Shown here piece by piece: positions 56,093 through 64,000 of a stretch of DNA of 64,000 nt. The stretch lies in contig CAUBDX010000007.1 of NCBI GenBank assembly GCA_958434805.1, positions 1 through 64,000 on the forward strand. The letters run 5' to 3'. A program made the translations under genes and the position numbers. Under the pieces are notes generated by a model. That model was not told the DNA's origin, searched no databases, and saw only the letters and a program-made list of their open reading frames with translations. The stretch comes from an uncultured Phocaeicola sp. (GTDB lineage Bacteria; Bacteroidota; Bacteroidia; Bacteroidales; Bacteroidaceae). The stretch's first letter is position 1; every line of letters starts with the position of its first letter.

Positions 56093-59000
56093 TTAGAAGT
56101 TAAGTTTTAGATTCAAACCAAAGCTACGAGTAGTAGGCAAAGAGAAAATATCTACACCCTGAAGACCATTTCCTGTACCGATTGATACATCCGGATCCAT
56201 CGGAGCATCTTTATAGAAGAAGAACAAGTTACGACCGATGATAGAAGCGGTCAAGTTCTTACCTGCTCCAAAGAGGTTACGGAAAGTATAACCAAAGCTC
56301 AGTTCACGCAAGCGAACATTGGTTGCATCGTAAATATAGTTTTCGTTGGCATAAGTAGAGTTATGGTTCGTGCTACCTACAGTCTTGTACCAGTTTTCCG
56401 GAGTAAATTCTACACCATCTACCACTACTTTACCCGCATTACGCGCTTCACCAGAACGTTCTGATACGCCCCATCCATCAAGAGAAGCTTCAGTCATTGA
56501 CAATACCTTACCGCCGAAGCGACCGTCAATCAAGAATGACAAAGTGAAATCCTTGTAATGGAATGTATTCGTCCATCCTGCATTTACCTTAGAGTTCATA
56601 TTTCCTACATAAAGCAATTCATCAGGACCTTCTCCGCTCAATCTGGGTTTACCGTTTTCGTCTTTCAACGGTTTGCCGTTTTCATCACGCAAGATATGAC
56701 GTACATACAAGTCACCGTATTCACCGCCTTCTTTCAAGATAACTTTTGCACCGCCGAAATTAGACAATTCAAGTCCGTTAGGCAATTCTGCAACCAATTC
56801 CTTGATTTCATTCTTGTTATAAGACAAGTTAAAGTTAGTACTCCAACTGAAGTTGTCATTAAATTGCTGATACCATCCTGCATTGAATTCAAATCCCATG
56901 TTCTGAACGTCACCGGCATTTACATAACGGTTACGAAGACCAGACTGGAAAGGAGCAGAGATTGAGAAGAACTGATTCTTTGTATTCGTTTTATAGAATG
57001 TCAATCCCAAAGTCAAACGGTTCTGGAAGAATGTACCGTCAAAACCTGCTTCAATAGAATGGGTCTTTTCAGGTTTCAATGTACGGAATGGAGCTTTTTC
57101 AGGGGCTGCAATCGCACCGTTTCCACCTTTTACAAAGTGATAGAGCAAGTTAGTCATATAAAGAGGAACATCATTACCTACTACTGAGTAGCTGGCACGG
57201 AATTTGAACAGGTCTACATTCTTACCCATATTCACAAACTTATCCATCAAGAAGCTAGCACCTACTGAAGGATAGAAGAATGAACAGCTTTCAGTAAATG
57301 ACAATGCTGAAGACCAGTCATTACGTGCAGATACATCAAGGAACAAACCGTCTCTCCATCCTACCTGAGCAGTAGCAAATACTGCATTCAAACGTTTTTC
57401 TGTATTCCATTGAGCATCGTTATCAAGAACGAACATATTCTGGTAATAGTTGCCCGGAGTAAAGATATTCGGATAGAATACGTTTCCAGCACCCGGTGAA
57501 GAGAATTGTTGACCTTCAGCCCACATATCTACGTGAGAAGTTTTACTCTTTGTGAAGCTGGAACCAGCAGTAGCTGTAAAGAACCAGTCATTCCATGTAT
57601 GTGAATAGGTAGCCAAGACATCACCGTAAAGCTGGTCACTGAAATAACGGTTATCTTTCATACGACCCATCGGATAACGGTCACCACCACTGGAAGCATA
57701 AAGATTGTTCACATAGTGTTCTTCTCCTCTTTCATAACGCATACGTCCCTGAATACTCAAATCTTCAGTGATATCCCATTTAATGCTGCCACCGAACTCA
57801 TAACGGTTACGGTCAACGATAGAAGCCTGACGGTTAAGTACCCAGTACGGGTTGCTGAATTGTTCTTGTTTTACGTTCGGCCAATTCTGAACGTTTACTC
57901 CACGAGCCGGGTCAAACACTTCAAAGTTTTCTTTATATCCATCCCAATCTTCACCGCGTGGAAACAAATAAGCACCGGTCAACGGGTTAAACAAATAACC
58001 TGAAGCAGCTTGGTTACGGATATGCTGGTTTGTAAACTTCGCATTAAAGTCAACATGTACACTCTTGAAAGGATTGAAGCCAACTTTTGAATTCAAATTA
58101 TGGCTACGATAATCATTGGTAGGAGTAATACCTTGTGAGTATACGTTTCCATAAGAGAAATAAGACTGGAAGTTTTCATTACCACCTGCCAAAGAAATAG
58201 AGTTATTAGTAGTAAATCCCACACGGTAAAACTCTTTCAGGTAATTAGGAGTTTCTGCATCTAATTTTTCACCCCAGCTGTACATGCCTTCGCTCATACC
58301 ATACTGATTCTGGAATTTCGGCAACACCATCGGAGTTTCCATTGTGGTATTACTTGATACAGTAACAGCAACCTTACCAGCCTGTGCTGATTTTGTAGTA
58401 ATCATGATGGCTCCATTGGCTGCAACTGCACCATAAAGAGCTGCTGCAGAAGCTCCTTTCAGCAAAGTAATTGAAGCAATATCGTCAGGGTTAATAGTTG
58501 ACATAACGTCACCACCATCACGCTGACCACCATAGTTACCATTTACCTGGTCGGTAGATACGGTATTCATCACCGGAACACCATCAATAACAATCAAAGG
58601 CTGGTTGCTTCCATTGATAGATTTACTACCACGGAACTGAATCTTTGCAGATCCTCCGGCACCGGTTGAATTCGGAGTAATAGAAAGACCGGCACTCTTT
58701 CCCTGCAAAGAGTTAATCATGTTAACGCTCTTAATGTCGTTTACATCTTTACCGCCTACAGTTTGTGCTGAATAAGTCAGTGTTTCCGACTGACGCTTAA
58801 TACCCATGGCAGTTACTACGACTTCACTCAGCAATTCAGCATCGGAAGACATCGAAACATTGATAACACTACGATTACCAACACTTTCTTCAATGGACTT
58901 CATACTTACATAAGAGAAGACCAAAACATCTGAGTTACTTGCTTCGATGGAGTACTTTCCATCAAGATCTGTCACTGTACCATTAACGGTTCCTTTTACC

Positions 59001-59140
59001 AAAACATTAACGCCAATTAATGGTTCACCCAATTCCTTGTCTATTACCAAACCGGTAACAGTGTGCGTCTGCGCATACAGACTTGTAACAAACATTCCGA
59101 TAAGGAACATTACTACTACAAGAAATGATCGTTTCTGCAT
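56093..59140 (-). CDS. SusC/RagA TonB-linked outer-membrane transporter
   Basis: 1015 residues, without an STN domain. Signal peptide (MQKRSFLVVVMFLIGMFVTSLYAQ), carboxypeptidase-like domain (about 27-110; TGLVIDKELGEPLIGVNVLV), SEVVVTAMGIKR as TonB box, plug (SITLLKGASAAALYGAVAANGA) and a barrel ending in Phe (FGLNLKLNF). Imports oligosaccharides. The absence of STN means regulation does not run through a FecR/sigma pair, unlike the first locus. The 443-bp region upstream should carry its promoter. Confidence 0.94.
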   Translation of the reverse strand: MQKRSFLVVVMFLIGMFVTSLYAQTHTVTGLVIDKELGEPLIGVNVLVKGTVNGTVTDLDGKYSIEASNSDVLVFSYVSMKSIEESVGNRSVINVSMSSDAELLSEVVVTAMGIKRQSETLTYSAQTVGGKDVNDIKSVNMINSLQGKSAGLSITPNSTGAGGSAKIQFRGSKSINGSNQPLIVIDGVPVMNTVSTDQVNGNYGGQRDGGDVMSTINPDDIASITLLKGASAAALYGAVAANGAIMITTKSAQAGKVAVTVSSNTTMETPMVLPKFQNQYGMSEGMYSWGEKLDAETPNYLKEFYRVGFTTNNSISLAGGNENFQSYFSYGNVYSQGITPTNDYRSHNLNSKVGFNPFKSVHVDFNAKFTNQHIRNQAASGYLFNPLTGAYLFPRGEDWDGYKENFEVFDPARGVNVQNWPNVKQEQFSNPYWVLNRQASIVDRNRYEFGGSIKWDITEDLSIQGRMRYERGEEHYVNNLYASSGGDRYPMGRMKDNRYFSDQLYGDVLATYSHTWNDWFFTATAGSSFTKSKTSHVDMWAEGQQFSSPGAGNVFYPNIFTPGNYYQNMFVLDNDAQWNTEKRLNAVFATAQVGWRDGLFLDVSARNDWSSALSFTESCSFFYPSVGASFLMDKFVNMGKNVDLFKFRASYSVVGNDVPLYMTNLLYHFVKGGNGAIAAPEKAPFRTLKPEKTHSIEAGFDGTFFQNRLTLGLTFYKTNTKNQFFSISAPFQSGLRNRYVNAGDVQNMGFEFNAGWYQQFNDNFSWSTNFNLSYNKNEIKELVAELPNGLELSNFGGAKVILKEGGEYGDLYVRHILRDENGKPLKDENGKPRLSGEGPDELLYVGNMNSKVNAGWTNTFHYKDFTLSFLIDGRFGGKVLSMTEASLDGWGVSERSGEARNAGKVVVDGVEFTPENWYKTVGSTNHNSTYANENYIYDATNVRLRELSFGYTFRNLFGAGKNLTASIIGRNLFFFYKDAPMDPDVSIGTGNGLQGVDIFSLPTTRSFGLNLKLNF

Positions 59141-59583
59141 AGCTAAAATTTTTAAAGGTTAGTATTTAAATATTCTCAATAATTTACAACATATATCTCT
59201 CGTTTTACACCTAATGTTTTATTTAAAAGATATATTATTGTTTTTCAATATGACAAATGTATATATTTAATAAATTAAAACATAAATAATCAAAATATAT
59301 TTTTTTTTATTAAACATATTTTAACAGACAAAGAGGCTATTAAGGCTTAAAAAGGCAACTTACAGCCAAAAGACAAACAAATTGCAATCTACACATAGCA
59401 TATTACCTCCTTAACCCGCTTAAAAAGAAATAAAATGTAAGAAAAACACTCTACCAGCAATTACCCCTATCTTGCTTCATCACAATGAAACACAAAAAAG
59501 GATAGGATATAAGTAGCATATTCTACCTATATTCCTATCCTTCTATCAATAAGACTTTGTGAGATTTTTCGTATGTATTCCCC
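59141..59583. other. 443-bp AT-rich region between the GH20 genes and susC
   Basis: No gene. A -7-like TACATTTG (59254-59261, minus strand) is the best susC promoter candidate, without a clear -33 element. A hairpin at 59494-59542 ends the GH20 transcript. Confidence 0.5.
59494..59542 (-). terminator. Terminator after the GH20 genes
   Basis: Arms AAGGATAGGATATA (59498-59511) and TATATTCCTATCCTT (59528-59542) pair with one bulge; on the minus strand the stem runs into T6. Confidence 0.75.
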
Positions 59584-61644
59584 TTACTTCACTACAATTT
59601 CATCTGTAAACAGCACAGCACCTGCAATATCTGCCGGAAAAGCCTGAAAACGCACATAACGTGCCGACATCTCTCCCGACCATCCGAAGTTCTTAAAAGA
59701 AACGGCATCATCTTTCACTACTTCATGATTGATTTCTTCCAATACTGTAAATTCTTTGTTATCGGAAGATGCCGATATAACAACCTGCTTCGGCATATAT
59801 ACATAAGGTCCGCAAATCTGCATGAAATCGGCAGCCACGGAATGAAGGATGGTATCTGCTCCTAAATCAATGACAACATCCATCTCATTCCCTTTTACAA
59901 ACCCAAGCCACCGCTTATCATTATAATTCCAGCCGCCACGCAAACCATCATTGAGTGTCTTGTCACCATTGGCTGGATATCCCGACCAGTAAGGAATATT
60001 AAACTGCACCTTCTTCCCCACAGCCAGATGTTCAATAGGCTGCAAAGCTTCCGGGCGGTTACCTATTTCTTTACTAAAATCAAAAGAGTTATAACCTTTC
60101 TCTTTTATCGCCGGAATGATATCCAAAACACGAGTACGGAAAGATTTCCAAGATTTCTGATCAGGCTGTGTCCATGCCACTTCTGCCAAAGCAAAGGCAC
60201 GCGGATAAAGCATATATTCAAAATGCTCGTCTGTCACGATGTATTCAGCCCACACGTTTGCCTGTACTCCTTCAATCAACAACTTCTCTGAAGCAGTCAA
60301 AGAATCTGGAACCGGATTATAATCATAGACTTTACTCAAAGGCAAATAGCCACCGATTGCCTCCGGCTGTGAAGACGGCGCATCTTGATAACCATCAAAG
60401 TAGCAATATTCTCCCGGAGTCATAATCGCACGATGACCGGCCTTAACTGCACGTATGCCTCCTGCCTCTCCACGCCATGACATAACGGTAGCATTCGGAG
60501 CCAATCCTCCGTCTAAGATTTCATCCCATCCCAACAAGGAACGTCCCTTTGAATTCAAGAAGCGTTCTATCCGATGAATCAGATAACTCTGCAGCTCATC
60601 TACATCTTTCAATCCCTCCTTTTTCATACGAGCCTGACATAAAGGACAGGTTTTCCATGAAGCTTTTCCAGCCTCATCGCCACCGATATGAATATAATGA
60701 GAAGGGAATAACTCTATCACCTCCGACAAAACATTTTCCAAAAACTCAAATGTCTTTTCGCTTCCAACACAAAAATCGGAATGTTTATAAGGCTTGCCTG
60801 AACACGACAGTTCCGGATAAGCTGCCAATACTTCTTCTGAATGCGAAGGCATTTCGATTTCCGGAACAACTGTAACGCAATGCAAACGAGCATACTCCAA
60901 AATTTCACGGATATCTTCTTTTGTATAATAACCTCCCGAAGCATCCGGATCCGACTGCTCACAGTATTGCTGTCCTTTAGCCCCCCAATCTTTCCATGTA
61001 GCCTGCTTACGCCATGCAGCAAACTCGGTCAAGCGGGGATATTTATCGATTTCCAAACGCCATCCGGCTGCATCGGTTAAATGCAAATGTAAGCGATTGA
61101 TCTTGAAAGCCGACAATAAAGCTATCTGTTTCTTTATAAACTCTTTCGAGCGGAAATGACGAGATACATCAATCATGATTCCCCGGTAAGGGAAACGTGG
61201 TTCGTCTTTAACCACCGACGCCTGAATATTCCCTTCATCATGTTCTGCCAGTTGTAGCAATGTCTTAACTCCGTAAAATAGCCCGGTATCCGACAAAGCC
61301 TTGAGAGAAACAGACTCCCGACCTGCCTCCAATACATACCCCTCAGGTGAATTGACTCCGGGCAACTGATCAACAACCTGCAGAACAATTACATTATTAT
61401 CGGGAAGTGTTTCGGCAAACTGCACGGGAAGCGAACTTCCTTCAAAAGCCGCAGCAATGATTTCGCGACTGGCAACATCCCCTTTCACTCCAATCAAGGT
61501 TCCTTCATTCCAATGAAACACCCCGTCCTTGACTTCACAAGAAAGCGGACAGGGTGTTATATTTAAAGTTTGTCTTTCTTCGGAACAACCCGAAGAAAGA
61601 CAAACCAACAATATCAGACTTATTACACCAAATACTCTGATCAT
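59584..61644 (-). CDS. GH20 beta-N-acetylhexosaminidase, lipoprotein
   Basis: 686 residues. Lipobox LSSGC (Cys20) anchors it to the outer membrane. GH20b-type N-terminal domain (about 30-140), TIM barrel (about 150-490) with the catalytic pair Asp323-Glu324 (HIGGDEAGKASW) and substrate-binding HLHLTDAAGWRLEI, and a C-terminal F5/8-type beta-sandwich (about 540-686). Removes terminal beta-linked GlcNAc or GalNAc by substrate-assisted catalysis. It follows the other GH20 gene by 5 bp. Confidence 0.95.
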   Translation of the reverse strand: MIRVFGVISLILLVCLSSGCSEERQTLNITPCPLSCEVKDGVFHWNEGTLIGVKGDVASREIIAAAFEGSSLPVQFAETLPDNNVIVLQVVDQLPGVNSPEGYVLEAGRESVSLKALSDTGLFYGVKTLLQLAEHDEGNIQASVVKDEPRFPYRGIMIDVSRHFRSKEFIKKQIALLSAFKINRLHLHLTDAAGWRLEIDKYPRLTEFAAWRKQATWKDWGAKGQQYCEQSDPDASGGYYTKEDIREILEYARLHCVTVVPEIEMPSHSEEVLAAYPELSCSGKPYKHSDFCVGSEKTFEFLENVLSEVIELFPSHYIHIGGDEAGKASWKTCPLCQARMKKEGLKDVDELQSYLIHRIERFLNSKGRSLLGWDEILDGGLAPNATVMSWRGEAGGIRAVKAGHRAIMTPGEYCYFDGYQDAPSSQPEAIGGYLPLSKVYDYNPVPDSLTASEKLLIEGVQANVWAEYIVTDEHFEYMLYPRAFALAEVAWTQPDQKSWKSFRTRVLDIIPAIKEKGYNSFDFSKEIGNRPEALQPIEHLAVGKKVQFNIPYWSGYPANGDKTLNDGLRGGWNYNDKRWLGFVKGNEMDVVIDLGADTILHSVAADFMQICGPYVYMPKQVVISASSDNKEFTVLEEINHEVVKDDAVSFKNFGWSGEMSARYVRFQAFPADIAGAVLFTDEIVVK

Positions 61645-61649
61645 AACAA

Positions 61650-63998
61650 TTATTTCACGATTATTTCATCAACAAACAAATGTCCGGCCTTACCTTTAGC
61701 TCCGTGCCATGAAGGTATAGCGTGTTCACTATCTATCTTTACCTTTACAAAACGAGTCTTCACCGGAGAGAAGGTCAATGTATGATTTTTTATACCGTCA
61801 ATATCGGTTTCTTTCATTACCGGATATGTTTCAGAAGCTACCTTTTTATAAGTCTTTCCGTCTTCAGAAACAGCCACCGAATAAGCACGCGCATCAAAAA
61901 TCCAGTCATTCCGATTCACAAATACATCGGCAGAAACAGAACTGATTTCAGTCATTTCCTCCAAATCGATAACTGCTTCGAGGTCATTACCTTGCACAGC
62001 CACCCATCCGCCGGAGCTGAAAGTCTGTCCACCTTTACGTCCGTCAACCAATACATTTGGTCCGTTAGGAGTAAATTTCTTCTGGTTTTCCTGCAATAAA
62101 GTAAACGGTTTCATAAAGGCTTTATGAGTTTCAACCGTTTCGGTTACAACATCCGATACTCTGCGTGAAGGAGTATTCTGAATGGCAACAGCTTTTAATA
62201 CAGCCGATTTATCAAGGAAGAAAGGTTCGGTATATTTCTGAGAGTTCTCGCCAGGTTCGCTTCCGTCAAGCGTATAATAGATATCACTGCCCGGAATCGT
62301 AACAAGTGTAACCTCCAGCGCTTTTGCTTCGGGTGCCGGCTTTATTGAAACATTTACATTGAAAATATGTTTCGCGTAATTCCACTTATAGCAATCATAA
62401 ATCATAGTCAAGCGAGGCATACGTTTCAAGAAGTTTTGATAATCCTTTTTAGAACCATCACTCCACTGAGTTTCTGCCAAAGCAGCCATTCTCGGAAGAA
62501 CCATATATTGAACTTGACTAAATGTTGGGATATACTCAGTCCACAAGTTCGCCTGTACACCTTTTATATATTGCTGTTCTTCCGCAGTCAAAGAAGAAGG
62601 CATCGGCTCATAGCTATATACTTTTTCCATCGGAAGATATCCACCGATAGCCAAAGGCTCCTTATCAATATCCGATGCTTGATAATAGTCAAAATACAAA
62701 TACGTGTTCGGTGTCATAATTACGTCATGGTGCTGGCGTGCAGCTTCAATTCCACCTGTTTCACCAATCCAAGACATCAAAGTAGCATTAGGCGACAATC
62801 CTCCTTCCAAAATCTCAGTCCAACCAATAATCTGCTTGCCTTTTGAATTCAAGAATTTTTCTGCTTCAGTAATGACATAACTCTGCAAACGCTCTTCTTT
62901 GGTATGATTCGTATCCGACTTTAATCCTAACTTCTTAATGAGAGCTTGACATTTAGGACATTTAGCCCAACGGACTTTAGGACATTCATCTCCACCTACA
63001 TGAATATATTCAGAAGGGAACAAGTCTGCCACTTCCGCCAACACATCCTTTACAAACTCCATTGTTTTTTCATTTCCAATACACAATACATCATCGGAAA
63101 TACCCCAAGTCTTACGCACTTCATAAGGACCACCTGTACATCCTAATTCCGGGTAAGCAGTAATGGCAGCCTGCATATGGCCGGGAAGGTCGATTTCCGG
63201 AATAACAACTACATGACGTTCAGCTGCATATGCAATCACCTCCTTGATCTGCTCTTGCGTATAATAACCGCCATAAGGAGTTCCGTCGTATTCATCCGAC
63301 CCCCATTTTCCTACTAGCGTTTCTGAACGCTGAGAAGCAACAGACATCAATTTAGGATACTTCTTGATTTCAATACGCCAGCCCTGATCATCTGTCAAAT
63401 GCCAGTGGAAACGGTTCATGTTATGCAGAACCATCATATCAATATACTCTTTTACTTCATCTACCGAGAAGAAATGGCGAGCCACATCCAAGTGCATACC
63501 TCTATAAGCAAAACGAGGAGCGTCATTGATTTCTACAGCCGGTAACTGTACATTTACATTTTCAAAAGCCGACAGTGATTTTCTGAAAGTTTGGATACCA
63601 TAAAAAACGCCTGCTTCGGAAACTCCTGTAATTTGCACACCTTTATCATCAACCCTCAACTGATAGGCTTCAGCATTTTGATTTTCTAACCCCAAAGCCA
63701 AGCAGATTGCTCCTGCCTCAGCAGCTCCTGCCTGCAAGTTCAAAGAGATACCCGTCTGCTGTTTCACATAATCAGCCAAGAGCTCAGCATTCCGACGCAT
63801 CTTATCATTTCCTTCCGGATAAATTACTTTCACTCCATCTTTAAGCAAAAATGAAGAAGAGGCAGATACATCTGAAATCTGCAATGGCAGTGGCACAACC
63901 TGATAGTCTGCCGTAACAAGTTCTTTCTGGGAACAAGAAGCGATTAACACACTACCTAATAGCAAGCCAAGCGCCTTTGAATATAAACTTCTCATCAT
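61650..63998 (-). CDS. GH20 beta-N-acetylhexosaminidase, larger lipoprotein
   Basis: 782 residues if it starts at 63998 (two adjacent ATGs at 63998 and 63995). Signal peptide with lipobox LIASC (Cys22). N-terminal GH20b domain (to about 160), catalytic TIM barrel with Asp337-Glu338 (HVGGDECPKVRWAKC) and HWHLTDDQGWRIEI, then a chitobiase-like C-terminal domain (about 560-625; YYTLDGSEPGENS) and an F5/8-type sandwich (about 645-782). The start lies 2 bp from the window edge, so upstream genes are unseen. The extra chitobiase-type domain separates it from its 686-residue neighbour and suggests a different preference. Confidence 0.94.
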   Translation of the reverse strand: MMRSLYSKALGLLLGSVLIASCSQKELVTADYQVVPLPLQISDVSASSSFLLKDGVKVIYPEGNDKMRRNAELLADYVKQQTGISLNLQAGAAEAGAICLALGLENQNAEAYQLRVDDKGVQITGVSEAGVFYGIQTFRKSLSAFENVNVQLPAVEINDAPRFAYRGMHLDVARHFFSVDEVKEYIDMMVLHNMNRFHWHLTDDQGWRIEIKKYPKLMSVASQRSETLVGKWGSDEYDGTPYGGYYTQEQIKEVIAYAAERHVVVIPEIDLPGHMQAAITAYPELGCTGGPYEVRKTWGISDDVLCIGNEKTMEFVKDVLAEVADLFPSEYIHVGGDECPKVRWAKCPKCQALIKKLGLKSDTNHTKEERLQSYVITEAEKFLNSKGKQIIGWTEILEGGLSPNATLMSWIGETGGIEAARQHHDVIMTPNTYLYFDYYQASDIDKEPLAIGGYLPMEKVYSYEPMPSSLTAEEQQYIKGVQANLWTEYIPTFSQVQYMVLPRMAALAETQWSDGSKKDYQNFLKRMPRLTMIYDCYKWNYAKHIFNVNVSIKPAPEAKALEVTLVTIPGSDIYYTLDGSEPGENSQKYTEPFFLDKSAVLKAVAIQNTPSRRVSDVVTETVETHKAFMKPFTLLQENQKKFTPNGPNVLVDGRKGGQTFSSGGWVAVQGNDLEAVIDLEEMTEISSVSADVFVNRNDWIFDARAYSVAVSEDGKTYKKVASETYPVMKETDIDGIKNHTLTFSPVKTRFVKVKIDSEHAIPSWHGAKGKAGHLFVDEIIVK

Positions 63999-64000
63999 AT

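Overview
The window is chromosomal DNA from a gut-type member of the Bacteroidales, most likely Bacteroides or Phocaeicola. Evidence: two SusC/SusD pairs, an ECF sigma/FecR-controlled SusC with an STN domain, GldE, a two-gene ISL3-type insertion sequence, Bacteroidales -7 boxes (TAnnTTTG) in place of -10 boxes, and almost no Shine-Dalgarno sequences. The species cannot be fixed from the sequence alone. No rRNA, CRISPR array, prophage or confident tRNA was found.

Layout. 1-1.8 kb: three overlapping, translationally coupled genes of unknown role (one pentapeptide-repeat protein, one four-helix membrane protein). 2.3-3.5 kb: panC-panD. 3.8-6.0 kb: a truncated glycogen-synthase-like protein with a DUF4270 lipoprotein. 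6.1-8.9 kb: an ISL3-type element carrying an IS4-family element inside it; both target duplications are intact, so the history can be reconstructed. 8.9-17.5 kb: a sigma-regulated polysaccharide-utilisation locus (ECF sigma, FecR anti-sigma, STN-SusC, SusD, secreted esterase). 17.9-29.2 kb: core genes: a YbiT-like ABC-F protein, mutY-ssb-gldE-PPTase, HU, a 30-residue basic protein, RNase G, a XRE-cupin regulator with an acyl-CoA ligase, and a small secreted protein. 29.3-37.6 kb: TPR protein, a tRNA-like structured segment, DUF975 protein, ilvE, xseA-xseB, subtilase, MATE transporter, cytidylate-kinase-like protein. 37.7-42.9 kb: a threonine operon (thrA, a phosphoglycerate-mutase-like gene, thrC) behind a 29-codon leader peptide and attenuator hairpins. 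43.0-46.1 kb: a LuxR-type regulator with a degenerate receiver and a TonB-dependent receptor. 46.3-50.1 kb: DUF4924-rfbD-prfC and a LysE-type exporter. 50.2-53.9 kb: purL. 54.3-64 kb: a second locus with SusC, SusD and two GH20 beta-hexosaminidases.

How the parts fit. The two Sus loci are nutrient-capture modules. The first is probably induced by trans-envelope signalling from SusC through FecR to the sigma factor. The second probably harvests terminal N-acetylhexosamines from host or chitin-type glycans. The thr operon appears to join aspartate kinase/homoserine dehydrogenase, a stand-in homoserine kinase and threonine synthase under ribosome-mediated attenuation.

The most rewarding items for follow-up are the thr leader/attenuator, which no ordinary gene caller would list; the tRNA-like element at 30.3 kb; the ABC-F protein with a dead second ATP site; the duplicated gene-overlap junction at the left edge; and the nested insertion sequences sitting exactly on a stop codon.
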